Shown here piece after piece: positions 16,151 through 25,052 of a stretch of 64,000 bases of DNA. The notes beneath the pieces were generated by a model. It saw nothing but the letters and a program-made list of their open reading frames with translations, did not search any database and was not told the origin of the DNA. A program made the translations under genes and the position numbers. Source of the DNA: Pseudochelatococcus lubricantis (GTDB taxonomy: Bacteria; Pseudomonadota; Alphaproteobacteria; Rhizobiales; Beijerinckiaceae). Within the stretch, counting starts at the first letter, position 1. Every line of letters starts with the position of its first letter. The stretch spans positions 1-64,000 of the forward strand of contig NZ_JBHLXC010000015.1 of assembly GCF_042432495.1 (NCBI RefSeq). The letters are read 5' to 3'.

Positions 16151-17074
16151 ATGAAAAGCGTGATCGGCAATCGTATCAAGTTTCGTCATCTGCACACGTT
16201 TGTGGAAGTGGCGCGACAGAAAAGCGTGGTGAAGGCGGCGGAGCTGCTGCATGTCAGCCAGCCTGCCGTGACCAAGACCATCCGCGAGCTGGAAGAGATT
16301 CTGGGCGTGCCGGTGCTTGAGCGCGAGGGGCGCGGCATCGGCATCACGCGCTATGGCGAGGTTTTCCTGCGACATGCGGGTTCGGCTTTGACGGCGTTGC
16401 GGCAGGGCCTCGATTCCGTCTCGCAGGAACGGCAGGGCACCGGCACGCCCATCCGCATCGGCGCCCTGCCCACGGTGTCGAGCCGCGTCATGCCGCGCGC
16501 CATGAGCCTGTTTCTGGCCGAGGAAACCCGCAGCCGCGTCAAGATCGTCACCGGCGAAAACGCCGTGCTGCTGGAGCAGCTTCGCGTCGGCGATCTCGAC
16601 CTGGTGGTCGGCCGCCTCGCGGCGCCGGAGAAGATGACCGGCTTTTCCTTCGAGCATCTCTACTCGGAAAAGGTGGTGCTGCTGGTGCGGGCCGGCCATC
16701 CGCTGCTGAACCACGGCCCCTCGCTCTACGCCAGCCTCGGCGACTATCCCGTGCTGATGCCGACGGGCAACTCGATCATCCGGCCCTTTGTCGAGCGCCT
16801 GCTGATCGTCAACGGGATCGCCCCGCCGCCCGTGCAGATCGAGACGGTATCCGATGCGTTCGGCCGCGCCTTCGTGCAGGAGAGCGACGCGGTATGGATC
16901 ATATCGGAAGGCGTCGTCGCGCGCGATATCGCGGAAGGCCGGCTGGTGCCGCTGCCCATCGATACCGGCGAAACCACCGGACCCGTGGGGCTGACCATGC
17001 GCACCGACACGGTTCCCTCGGCGGGCCTGCAGATCCTGATGCAGACCATCCGCGAGACCGCGGCGGGCGCCTGA
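16151..17074 (+). CDS. pcaQ: LysR family regulator of the pca operon
   Basis: The 307-residue product is a LysR-type regulator. IKFRHLHTFVEVARQKSVVK with AAELLHVSQPAVTKTIRELE is the N-terminal HTH, and the periplasmic-binding-like effector domain follows from about residue 95. Its start MKSVIGNRIKFRHLHTF and its divergent position next to pcaD are those of PcaQ in Hyphomicrobiales. It ends eight bases from convergent pobA. Confidence 0.9.
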   Translation: MKSVIGNRIKFRHLHTFVEVARQKSVVKAAELLHVSQPAVTKTIRELEEILGVPVLEREGRGIGITRYGEVFLRHAGSALTALRQGLDSVSQERQGTGTPIRIGALPTVSSRVMPRAMSLFLAEETRSRVKIVTGENAVLLEQLRVGDLDLVVGRLAAPEKMTGFSFEHLYSEKVVLLVRAGHPLLNHGPSLYASLGDYPVLMPTGNSIIRPFVERLLIVNGIAPPPVQIETVSDAFGRAFVQESDAVWIISEGVVARDIAEGRLVPLPIDTGETTGPVGLTMRTDTVPSAGLQILMQTIRETAAGA

Positions 17075-17082
17075 TCCGCAGT

Positions 17083-18255
17083 TCAGAACGGCAGCCCGAC
17101 GTAGTTTTCGGCCAGCGCAGTGGAAGCCGCCAGCGAATGGACGAGATAGTCCAGATCGGCCTCCTGCATCTTCCGGTCGAAGGACCCTGTGTCGGGGAAG
17201 CGATGCAGCAGCGTGGTCATGGACCACGAGAAGCGCTCCGCCTTCCACACCCGCGCCAGCGCCCGCGCGGAATAGGCGTCGATGCCCGCCAACGACCGCT
17301 CGGCGTAGAATTCCCGCAGGCCCTCGTGGAGGTAGTGGACGTCGCTGGCCGCGAGATTGAGACCCTTCGCCCCCGTCGGCGGCACGATGTGCGCGGCGTC
17401 GCCCACCAGGAACAGGCGGCCGAAGCGCATCGGCTCGGCCACGAAGGAGCGCAGCGGCGCGATGGACTTCTCGAAGGATTCGCCCGTGACCAGCGCCTCG
17501 GCGTGGGGGGCAGGCAGGCGGAGGCGAAGCTCGTCGAAGAAGCGCGCGTCGCTCCAGTCCTCGATCTTCTCGTCGAGCGCGCACTGGATGTAGTAGCGGC
17601 TGCGCGTGAGCGAACGCATGGAACAGAGCGCGAAGCCGCGTTCGTGGTTGGCGTAGATCAGTTCGTGGTCGACCGGCGGCCGGTCGATGAGCACACCGAG
17701 CCAGCCGAACGGATAGACCTTCTCGAATGTCCGGATCGCGTTTTCCGGCACGGACTTGCGGCTGACGCCGTGATAGCCGTCGCAACCGGCGATGAAGTCG
17801 CAGTCGATGCGATGGGTGACGCCGTCCTTCTCGAAGGTCACGTAGGGGCTGTCGGTGTCGAAAGCATGCGGCGTGACGTTGGCCGCCTCGTAAAAACCTC
17901 CAGCGCCGCTTTTCCGGCGCTCGTCAAGCAAATCCTGGGTCACTTCCGTCTGGCCGTAGACCACGACGCGCTTGCCGCCCGTGAGCTTCGTCAGATCGAT
18001 GCGATGGTCCCGGCCGTCGAACGCCAGTGAAATGCCTTCATGGGGCAGGCCCTCGCGGTGCAGCCGCTCCGACGCGCCCGCCTCGTCCAGCAGGCGCACC
18101 ATGCCCTCTTCGAGCACGCCGGCGCGCACGCGCCCCAGAATATAGTCCGGGCTGACCCGGTCCAGAATGATGTTGTCGATGCCAGCCTTGGTCAGAAGCT
18201 GGCCGAGCAGCAGGCCCGAGGGACCCGAACCGATGATGACGACCTGAGTACGCAT
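17083..18255 (-). CDS. pobA: 4-hydroxybenzoate 3-monooxygenase
   Basis: This 390-residue class A flavoprotein hydroxylase converts 4-hydroxybenzoate to protocatechuate with NAD(P)H and O2. Motifs are VVIIGSGPSGLLLGQLL (FAD Rossmann), the Asp-Gly motif in DFIAGCDGYHGVSR, and LFLVGDAAHIVPPTGAKGLN followed by LAASDV, which is the PobA-type second FAD motif. A GGGAGGTACG ribosome site precedes ATG 18255. It links the hydroxybenzaldehyde-producing routes in this window to pcaHG. Confidence 0.94.
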   Translation of the reverse strand: MRTQVVIIGSGPSGLLLGQLLTKAGIDNIILDRVSPDYILGRVRAGVLEEGMVRLLDEAGASERLHREGLPHEGISLAFDGRDHRIDLTKLTGGKRVVVYGQTEVTQDLLDERRKSGAGGFYEAANVTPHAFDTDSPYVTFEKDGVTHRIDCDFIAGCDGYHGVSRKSVPENAIRTFEKVYPFGWLGVLIDRPPVDHELIYANHERGFALCSMRSLTRSRYYIQCALDEKIEDWSDARFFDELRLRLPAPHAEALVTGESFEKSIAPLRSFVAEPMRFGRLFLVGDAAHIVPPTGAKGLNLAASDVHYLHEGLREFYAERSLAGIDAYSARALARVWKAERFSWSMTTLLHRFPDTGSFDRKMQEADLDYLVHSLAASTALAENYVGLPF

Positions 18256-18330
18256 CGTACCTCCCTATGAATCCTGTTTTGTGAAAATTCGCCTTATTCT
18301 GTGGTCAACTTTGCTCCTTTCAATGGATTT

Positions 18331-18356
18331 TCCGTGCAAGAAATTGCATTTACGGA
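18331..18356. promoter_or_regulatory. Inverted repeat in the pobA/pobR intergenic region
   Basis: TCCGTGCAA (18331-18339) and TTGCA...TACGGA (18344-18356) form an interrupted inverted repeat between divergent pobA and the AraC-type gene. It is a candidate operator. If the AraC gene used an upstream GTG at 18301, this stretch would be coding instead. Confidence 0.35.
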
Positions 18357-18378
18357 ACATGCCGGAGGTACGTTTCCG

Positions 18379-19341
18379 ATGCGCAGGGAAGTCCCGACCT
18401 ATGAACTCTATGGAGAGAGACCGGACGACAGGCCGGATTTCTGGCTGCATTGCGAGACGCTGTTTTCCCGCAGCAGCCTGCATCGGTTCGAGATCGGCCT
18501 GCACCGGCACGACAGCTTCTTCCAGCTTCTGCACATCGAGAGCGGTACGGGCAGCGCGAATTTCGACGGCGTCCAGCACGCCTTCGAGACACCCGCCGCC
18601 ATCGTCGTACCGCCCGGCTTCAGCCACGGCTTCGCCTTTTCGAACGACATCGTCGGCCACATCGTCACGGTGCTCGTTCCGGAAGTGCCGTTGCTCGCCA
18701 GCTCCCGGAACGGGCCGCTTTCGCGCTGGCTGCGCCAGCCGCAGCTCGTCGCCCTGCGCGGGGCCGACCCTTCCGACCTCGCCTACATCGGCGCCACGGT
18801 GGCGCGCATCATGGACGAGTTCTCAGGCCGCAAACCCAACAAGACGCGGCTTCTGGAAGCCTATTTCGTCTCGGCATTGATGCTCGTGGCGCGCGCCGCC
18901 GGGGCGGACGATGCGGACGGGCGGGCCGCCGCACAGCGGGATGCGCGGCTGGAGCAACTGCTGGAACTGATCGACCGGCATTTCCGCGAACACCGGCCCG
19001 TCTCCTTCTACGCGGACGCGCTCAACATATCGCCGACCCACCTCAACCGGATCGCACAGGCGGCGGCGGGGCTGACGACGCAGCAATTGCTGATCCGCAA
19101 GCTCATCGATACCGCAAGGCGCGACCTCGTCGTCACCCCCACTTCCGTGCAGAACATCGCCTATGGCCTTGGCTTCACCGACCCCGCCTACTTCTCGCGC
19201 ATGTTCCAGCGAGAGGTGGGCGTGACGCCGCGCCGCTTCAGGCTGGAGGAACGCGCCAGGCTTGTCGAGGCATCGGCCGCGTCATCGCCGGAGATAGCGC
19301 CAGCCCTGTCTCCGCCTATTCCGCCGCCGCGGGATTCTTGA
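18379..19341 (+). CDS. pobR: AraC family regulator, PobR-like
   Basis: The 320-residue protein has an N-terminal cupin-like sensor domain (HRFEIGLHRHDSFFQLLHIE, then PPGFSHGF) and two C-terminal HTH motifs (FYADALNISPTHLNRIAQAA and VQNIAYGLGFTDPAYFSRMF). It lies divergent from pobA, the place of AraC-type PobR activators that respond to 4-hydroxybenzoate. ATG 18379 is preferred because GGAGG lies upstream; a GTG at 18301 would add 26 residues and occupy the intergenic region. Its 3' end overlaps a cytochrome remnant on the other strand. Confidence 0.8.
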   Translation: MRREVPTYELYGERPDDRPDFWLHCETLFSRSSLHRFEIGLHRHDSFFQLLHIESGTGSANFDGVQHAFETPAAIVVPPGFSHGFAFSNDIVGHIVTVLVPEVPLLASSRNGPLSRWLRQPQLVALRGADPSDLAYIGATVARIMDEFSGRKPNKTRLLEAYFVSALMLVARAAGADDADGRAAAQRDARLEQLLELIDRHFREHRPVSFYADALNISPTHLNRIAQAAAGLTTQQLLIRKLIDTARRDLVVTPTSVQNIAYGLGFTDPAYFSRMFQREVGVTPRRFRLEERARLVEASAASSPEIAPALSPPIPPPRDS

Positions 19342-19445
19342 GATATTCGATGAGGTTGGCGACCTCATCCGGCTTCCTGACGCCGGCATGCCGGCGTGGC
19401 CGAAATCCCGGCAAGCGCTGCCAGCGCGGCGACGTATCTTTTCAT
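19316..19445 (-). pseudogene. Remnant of a c-type cytochrome (internal deletion)
   Basis: On the minus strand 19445 opens with MKRYVAALAALAGISATPA, a signal peptide. After the junction the zero frame soon stops, but another frame reads RKPDEVANLIEYLKNPAAAE and ends at 19318-19316. That tail is the usual C-terminal helix of a class I cytochrome c. The heme-binding CxxCH core is missing, so a signal peptide has been joined to the tail by an internal deletion. It lies directly downstream of the p-cresol methylhydroxylase flavoprotein gene, so a second electron acceptor was probably once encoded here. Confidence 0.65.
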
Positions 19446-19530
19446 GACGACTGCTTTCGGATTCTCATTCATGAGGAGCATGACGCGGCGGAAGGGGCTG
19501 GCCCGTTCCGCCGCTGGCCGTCCGGGGCTG

Positions 19531-21096
19531 TCAGGCGCCGATGCCGGACTTGCCGGGGGCGATGATGCCGTTCGGGTCGAGCGCGCGCTTGAGCGTCTGG
19601 TTGATGCGGCGCTGCACCGGGCCGTAGCAGTCGGCCACCTGATCCATGAACGCATTGTTGGTCCGGTAGACGGCATAGCCGCGCTTGCGGAACTCCTCGA
19701 TGAGTTCGGACATGCAGGCGTGCGCGTTCTTCGTGTCCTCCTCGTCGGTCTTGTCGAAGAGGAGATCGATGACATGGTGCATGTCGCGCATGCCGACGAT
19801 GTATTCGCCGCAGTAGTCGAAGCCCCACTTGTTCAGGATTTCCGTGGCCAGCTTCGTCTGCGTGAGGGTTTCCGAGCCTTTGGCGACAGTCACCGGTGCG
19901 AACCACATCGACCCGCCGCCGCCGCGCCAGCGGTAGAGGCCGAACTCCTGCAGGTTCATGCCGCCGCGCATGAGCGCCGCGCGGTAGTTGAAGGGCTCCT
20001 TGCCGCCCAGCTCCGCCTCGGTGAAGATCTCGCCCTTGCCGAGCCGCTTCACCGCGTCCGTCACGATCTTCCAGTTCACCTCGACCTGCTCCGGGGTGCC
20101 GTAGAGGGCCGCGTAAACGTTCCAGGCGCCGAAGCCTTCCTCCGTCTTCATCCGCTCGATGGCGTCCTTCGGCATGGCGCCCTTGCCGTCATAGTACTTG
20201 GAGCGCGGAATGACGGCCGGCGCCTCCCAGAGGGCGTGGGCGAACACGACCGCGTTGGGGATGATGTTCGCCATGCGCAGCGGGCGCATCATGTCCACGA
20301 TCGCCGTTATGTCCTCGTCGTCGGGAAACCGGATGTAGAACGGCTTGTACGCTGGCGGTTTCGGCATGAGCCAGAGGCCCATCTTCGTCACGATCCCGAA
20401 GTTCGACTGGGTGAAGATGCCATCGAGATACGGGCCGAAGCCCCATTTGAACACCTGCCACGAATTACTGCCCTCGACGCCGCCCATGGCCGTGCGCAGG
20501 ACGTCGCCATTCGCCAGAACGACCTCCATGCCGCATTGCATCATGAAATGCTCGCCGTATGGCGTGTAGCCCACACCGCGGTCGAGCGTGTTCCCGACCG
20601 GCGATGCAATTGCCGACGGCGCAGGACAGGAGACCCACAGCGGGATGTCGTTCGCTTCGAGATAGTCGACGAGTTGCTGATAGGTGACGCCCGGCTCCAG
20701 CAGGGCCGTGCCGAGTTCCGCGTCAACTTCCAGAATCCTGTTCATATGCCGGAAATCGATGACGACCTGGTGCCGATGCCCCTTCGCGTTGCCCTGGGCA
20801 TAGGTGCCGTAGCCGAAGTTGCGGCCGGTCGACGTCGGCCAGACGGGCACGCCGAATTCGTTGCAGACCTTGACGATTGCCTGAACCTGCTCGGTGCTGG
20901 TCGGCTGCAGCACGGCCGACGTCGCATAGTCCGTATCATCCGCCGGCATCATCGTCTTGTAGTAAGGAGTGAGCCGCTCCTCCCCGGTCAGGACGTTGTG
21001 CGCGCCGACGATTGCCTCAAATCTGGCGAGCGCTGCCAGAAAGGCCTCCTTCGTCACGCCATCGGGAATGTGCGCCACTTCGCGTGCGGTGGTCAT
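19531..21096 (-). CDS. pchF: p-cresol methylhydroxylase-type flavoprotein subunit
   Basis: The 521-residue product belongs to the VAO/PCMH flavoprotein family. The PP-loop and FAD region VWPTSTGRNFGYGTYA, the cap domain and the end sequence ALDPNGIIAPGKSGI are typical. Tyr388 in FGLYRWRGGGGSMWFAP falls where PCMH carries its covalently FAD-linked Tyr, whereas VAO has His; this assignment is by position. The enzyme should oxidise p-cresol (or a 4-alkylphenol) to the alcohol and aldehyde, passing electrons to the cytochrome encoded just upstream. Its start overlaps that gene by four bases. Vanillyl-alcohol-type substrates remain possible. Confidence 0.85.
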   Translation of the reverse strand: MTTAREVAHIPDGVTKEAFLAALARFEAIVGAHNVLTGEERLTPYYKTMMPADDTDYATSAVLQPTSTEQVQAIVKVCNEFGVPVWPTSTGRNFGYGTYAQGNAKGHRHQVVIDFRHMNRILEVDAELGTALLEPGVTYQQLVDYLEANDIPLWVSCPAPSAIASPVGNTLDRGVGYTPYGEHFMMQCGMEVVLANGDVLRTAMGGVEGSNSWQVFKWGFGPYLDGIFTQSNFGIVTKMGLWLMPKPPAYKPFYIRFPDDEDITAIVDMMRPLRMANIIPNAVVFAHALWEAPAVIPRSKYYDGKGAMPKDAIERMKTEEGFGAWNVYAALYGTPEQVEVNWKIVTDAVKRLGKGEIFTEAELGGKEPFNYRAALMRGGMNLQEFGLYRWRGGGGSMWFAPVTVAKGSETLTQTKLATEILNKWGFDYCGEYIVGMRDMHHVIDLLFDKTDEEDTKNAHACMSELIEEFRKRGYAVYRTNNAFMDQVADCYGPVQRRINQTLKRALDPNGIIAPGKSGIGA

Positions 21097-21446
21097 CGGG
21101 ATTCTCCTTTGCCCTGCCTGGCGACATAGGCTGCCAGTTCGTCGAGCGTGGCGTTGTCGATCATGGATTCGGTAAAGGCGGGCATCGGCCCGAAACCGTG
21201 GCGCGCGAAGTACTTCAAGACTTCGGGGTCGTATTCCTTCTGGAAAAGGTTGGGCCCCACCGCGCTGTCGAGGCCGGTGTGGCAGCGCGCGCAGGTCTTG
21301 GTGAAAGCCTCGCGCCCCGAGCCGAACATGCGCCTGTCGTCGAGACGCTCGGTGACGGTGTCCCGCGCCGTGGCGGCGAGGCCGGACGCCATGAGCGCGA
21401 GGGCCGCGACAGCGGCGATCCTGAGTGATTTATCGAGAAGCGACAC
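21093..21446 (-). CDS. pchC: p-cresol methylhydroxylase cytochrome c subunit
   Basis: The 117-residue protein has an N-terminal signal peptide (hydrophobic AAVAALALMASGLAATA), one heme-binding motif CARCH (Cys52, Cys55, His56), and Met88 in FGPMPAF as the probable sixth iron ligand. PCMH is a flavoprotein-cytochrome complex in the periplasm, and the four-base overlap with the flavoprotein gene fits that. The flavoprotein itself shows no signal peptide, as in other PCMH systems. Confidence 0.87.
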   Translation of the reverse strand: MSLLDKSLRIAAVAALALMASGLAATARDTVTERLDDRRMFGSGREAFTKTCARCHTGLDSAVGPNLFQKEYDPEVLKYFARHGFGPMPAFTESMIDNATLDELAAYVARQGKGESR

Positions 21447-21459
21447 AGTTCCTCTCCCC

Positions 21460-21831
21460 TTACGCAGCCTTCACGACGAAGCCGATGGACGCACCGCGCC
21501 GGACGGGCGCGATGATCGCCCGGCCGGTTTCGTTCAGCGCGGTGTCGAGCAGCACCTGCGCCGCATGGTCGAGATGGGCGCGCACATGCAATCCGGACGC
21601 GGAGCCGAACAGCGCTTTCAGCGTATTGTAGCGTTCGAGCTGCGTGCCCGAGAGACGGACGTGACGATGCCCGGCCAGAGAAGCCTCTGCGGCGGTGGCA
21701 AGCGGCGTCTCGACGCTGTCGATCGTCACGACATCGACGGCCGCGGCCCGCGCGATCCCCGCGACCGCGCCGGTCGAGAGCACAGTCAGGGCGCCGGCGG
21801 CACCCTGCAGAAAGATGCGCCTCGAAAGCAT
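21460..21831 (-). CDS. Small Tat-signal protein of the p-cresol operon, unknown function
   Basis: The 123-residue product begins MLSRRIFLQGAAGALTVLST, a twin-arginine signal of the form SRRIFLQ, with a likely Ala-x-Ala cleavage near IARAAA. The mature part is about 90 residues with several His (GHRHVRL, GLHVRAHLDHAAQ) and no Cys. I do not recognise a family. It lies between an aldehyde dehydrogenase gene (37 bases) and pchC (13 bases), so it is almost certainly co-transcribed. A role in folding, flavinylation, assembly or electron transfer of the periplasmic methylhydroxylase is possible but unproven. Confidence 0.75.
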   Translation of the reverse strand: MLSRRIFLQGAAGALTVLSTGAVAGIARAAAVDVVTIDSVETPLATAAEASLAGHRHVRLSGTQLERYNTLKALFGSASGLHVRAHLDHAAQVLLDTALNETGRAIIAPVRRGASIGFVVKAA

Positions 21832-21868
21832 GGGTTATCCCTCCCTTATGATTTATGCGAGAAGCCCG

Positions 21869-23314
21869 TCAGAACGGGTAATGCTGGTTCGGATCCTCGA
21901 TCGTGAGCCAGCGCAGGTCCGTGAATTCGGCGATTCCCGCCTTGCCGCCGAAGCGCCCGTAGCCCGAGGCCTTCACGCCGCCGAAGGGCATCTGCGGTTC
22001 GTCCGCGACCGTGGGACCGTTGATGTGGAGGATGCCGCTTTCGATGCGGTCCGCCACCGCGAGCGCGCGCCCGATATCGCGGCTGAACACGGCGGCCGAG
22101 AGGCCGTATTCGGTGTCGTTGGCCACACGCACGGCCTCGTCGTCGCCCTTTACGCGGATGATGGGCTTGACCGGGCCGAAACTCTCCTCGGCATAAATCC
22201 GCATCCCGGGGGTGACGTGATCGATCACCGTCGCGGCCACCACCGCGCCGTCCCGCGTGCCGCCGGCCAGCACCTTGCCGCCCTTCGCCACCGCGTCGGC
22301 GATCAGGGCATCCATCTTCTCACCGGCGCCGGGCGTTGCAAGGCCGCCCAGAACCACGTGCCCGCGCGGGTTGCCCGCCGGCAGCGCGGCCGCACGGGCG
22401 GCGAACTTTTCGGCGAAGGCGTCGGCGATGCTCTCGTCCACGATGACCCGCTCGGTCGACATGCAGATCTGGCCCTGATTCATGAAGCAGCCGAAGACCG
22501 CCGCGTTCACGGCGCCGTCGATATCGGCATCGGCCAGCACGACCAGCGGCGCCTTGCCGCCCAGTTCCAGCAGCGCCGGCTTCAGGTTTTCGCCGGCGAG
22601 ACGGCCGACGATGCGGCCCACGCGGGTAGACCCGGTGAAGTTCACATGCCTGACTTCCGGCGCGCCGATCAGTGCTTCCACCACTTCGGCGGCATCCTCG
22701 GGCGCGTTCGAGACGACGTTGAGCACGCCCGGCGGGAAGCCCGCGTCGAGGAAACACTGCCCGATCAGGCGTTGGGTTTCCGGGCAGAGTTCGGACGACT
22801 TGAGCACGACCGTATTGCCGACCGCCACGGGCGTGGCGACGGCGCGTGTGGCAAGGATCACCGGCGCGTTCCACGGCGCGATGCCGAGGCAGACGCCCTT
22901 GGGCCTCGCCACAGCCGTGGCAAGGGTGCCGGGCTTGTTCGAGGGGATGATCTCACCCCCGACCTGCGTCACGATGCTCGCGGCCTCACGCAGGATGTTG
23001 GCGGCCAGCGCCACATTGAAGCCGATCCACGGCGCGGTCGCGCCGGTCTCGGCCACGGCGGCGGCGATGAAATCGGACGCCCTGGCGTCCATGATGTCGG
23101 CCGCCCTGTTCAGCAGCGCGCGCCGGTCCTGCGGGCTCGTGCGCGACCATGCCGGGAAGGCGGCCTGCGCGGCGGCGACAGCGGCAAGCGCATCGGCGAC
23201 GCTGGCGGCGGCGGCCACGGTCGCCACCTCGCCGGTCACCGGATCGAGCCGGCTGAAGGTGCGATTTCCGGTGGCGGCGACGGCCTGGCCATTGATCAGC
23301 AATTCAGTTGACAT
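21869..23314 (-). CDS. Aldehyde dehydrogenase, (hydroxy)benzaldehyde/vanillin type
   Basis: The 481-residue NAD(P)-dependent aldehyde dehydrogenase has the catalytic Glu in LLELGGKAP and catalytic Cys in NQGQICMSTERV, plus the APWNAPVIL and NFTGSTRVGRIV cofactor segments. The NQGQICMST form is common in vanillin and benzaldehyde dehydrogenases. AAGGAGA lies six bases before ATG 23314; an ATG five codons upstream is less well placed. It should oxidise the 4-hydroxybenzaldehyde made by PchFC or by HCHL to 4-hydroxybenzoate, and possibly vanillin to vanillate. Confidence 0.88.
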   Translation of the reverse strand: MSTELLINGQAVAATGNRTFSRLDPVTGEVATVAAAASVADALAAVAAAQAAFPAWSRTSPQDRRALLNRAADIMDARASDFIAAAVAETGATAPWIGFNVALAANILREAASIVTQVGGEIIPSNKPGTLATAVARPKGVCLGIAPWNAPVILATRAVATPVAVGNTVVLKSSELCPETQRLIGQCFLDAGFPPGVLNVVSNAPEDAAEVVEALIGAPEVRHVNFTGSTRVGRIVGRLAGENLKPALLELGGKAPLVVLADADIDGAVNAAVFGCFMNQGQICMSTERVIVDESIADAFAEKFAARAAALPAGNPRGHVVLGGLATPGAGEKMDALIADAVAKGGKVLAGGTRDGAVVAATVIDHVTPGMRIYAEESFGPVKPIIRVKGDDEAVRVANDTEYGLSAAVFSRDIGRALAVADRIESGILHINGPTVADEPQMPFGGVKASGYGRFGGKAGIAEFTDLRWLTIEDPNQHYPF

Positions 23315-23378
23315 GACGTTCTCCTTCAAGAAGCAGTTGGTCCGGCGCCGGCCGGGAGGTGAGGACGGGACCGCCGCC

Positions 23379-24851
23379 TCACGGGTCCTGCTGCAGGAAC
23401 GGGTATTCCCGCCCGCCCGCCGCGACGGTCACCCAGCGCAGTTCGGTAAATTCATCGAGCGCCGCCGGCCCGCCGAAGCGGCCATAGCCGCTGTCCTTTA
23501 ACCCGCCGAAGGGCACGTCCGGCCGGTCGGAAACGCTGGGCGCATTGATGTGGCAGATGCCGCTCTCGATCCGTCGCGAAACGGCGAGCGCCCGGCCGAC
23601 ATCCCGGCTGAAGACGGCCGCCGAAAGCCCATATTGGGTATCGTTGGCGATGCTGACGGCCTCGTCTTCGGTCGCGACACGGCAGATGCCGGCCACGGGC
23701 CCGAAACATTCTTCCGTGTAGAGCGCCATGCCGGGCGCGAGATGATCGACCACCGTCGCATCCATGAAGGTGTTGTCGGCGGGACCACCGGCGCGCAGCC
23801 GCGCGCCCTTCGCCACGGCGTCCTGCACCAGCTCCGCGAGCCTGCGCGCGACGGCGGTGCTGACGACAGGCCCCAACGGCCAGGCACCCGTGCGTGGGTC
23901 CCCCGCCCTGAGCCGCGCCGCGCGCGCGGCCAGCTTCTCCACGAAGGCATCGGCCACCGGCTCCAGCACGACCACCCGGTCGGTGGATATGCAGAGCTGC
24001 CCCTGATTGAAAAACGCTCCGAAAGCCGCGGCGTCCGCAGCAGCATCGAGATCGGCGTCCTCCAGGACCACGAACGGTGTTTTCCCGCCAAGCTCAAGCA
24101 GGCATCGCTTCAGATGCCGGGACGCCGTCTCCGCCACGATGCGGCCGACCCGCGTCGATCCCGTGAAGTTCACCCGGCGCACGGCGTCATGCGAAATCAG
24201 CGCCCCCACGACCTCGGCAGCGTGCTCCGGCGCGTGCGTGACGACGTTCAGGACACCGTCGGGCAGACCCGCCCCCGCAAAGACGGCTCCGATGAGCAGA
24301 TGTGTCGCGGGGCATATTTCGGACGCCTTCAGCACGACCGTGTTGCCGCAGGCCAATGCCGTGGCGACGGACCGCATTCCGAGCACGAAGGGCGCATTCC
24401 ACGGCGCCATCGCGAGACACACGCCCACCGGCTCCCGGAAGGCGAAGGACAGCCCGTCCGGCCCTTGTGTGGCGGTGCCCGTTACCGACGTCACCATGGC
24501 GGCCGCCTCTTCCAGATGCTGCCGCCCCACTTCGATATTGAAGCGCAGCCACAGGTCGGTCGCGCCGATCTCGGCCCGCATCGTCTCCCCGATCTCGGCC
24601 GCTCGGGTCTCGATCAGCGCCGCCGCGCGCATCAGGATGCGGCGCCTTTCCTGCGGAGGCGTCGCGGACCAGCTCGCGAAAGCCCTCGCCGCGGCATTGG
24701 CGGCAGCTACCGCCTCCCGCGCGCGGCAGGACGGCGCGCGCGAGGCAACGGTTCCCGATGCGGGATCGATTCTTTCGAACTCGCCCGCCGGCCCGCGAAC
24801 AGGGGCGATCGCGGAAGCGCGGCGCACGCCCTCCGGCGCGACTGCGGCCAT
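23379..24851 (-). CDS. Aldehyde dehydrogenase, second paralogue
   Basis: The 490-residue product is a close paralogue of the next gene. LLELGGKTP holds the catalytic Glu and NQGQLCISTDRV the catalytic Cys; the APWNAPFVLG and NFTGSTRVGRIV segments are shared. It is the first gene of the p-cresol unit and is separated from its paralogue by 64 bases. Two aldehyde dehydrogenases may divide substrates (for example 4-hydroxybenzaldehyde and vanillin), which cannot be read from the sequence. Confidence 0.86.
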   Translation of the reverse strand: MAAVAPEGVRRASAIAPVRGPAGEFERIDPASGTVASRAPSCRAREAVAAANAAARAFASWSATPPQERRRILMRAAALIETRAAEIGETMRAEIGATDLWLRFNIEVGRQHLEEAAAMVTSVTGTATQGPDGLSFAFREPVGVCLAMAPWNAPFVLGMRSVATALACGNTVVLKASEICPATHLLIGAVFAGAGLPDGVLNVVTHAPEHAAEVVGALISHDAVRRVNFTGSTRVGRIVAETASRHLKRCLLELGGKTPFVVLEDADLDAAADAAAFGAFFNQGQLCISTDRVVVLEPVADAFVEKLAARAARLRAGDPRTGAWPLGPVVSTAVARRLAELVQDAVAKGARLRAGGPADNTFMDATVVDHLAPGMALYTEECFGPVAGICRVATEDEAVSIANDTQYGLSAAVFSRDVGRALAVSRRIESGICHINAPSVSDRPDVPFGGLKDSGYGRFGGPAALDEFTELRWVTVAAGGREYPFLQQDP

Positions 24852-25052
24852 GGTTTACCTCCCCAAGATCCCTTTCCGGGATCCGCGGCCGGCGTGTGAT
24901 CGCGCCGCACAGGGCGGCGGACCGTTCACCGGCGCTTGTCTTCATTTGGCGTCCGTTCCGGTCCCTCTTCGGAACACTTAAAAGGTTAAGCCTTGCAGCG
25001 GCGATTGAAATGTCATTTTATGGGCATGTCTTGTGCTTTTCTGGTTCTTTTC

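Noticed and set aside
19396..21129. A 577-codon plus-strand open frame
   Set aside because: It is the antisense shadow of the methylhydroxylase flavoprotein gene.
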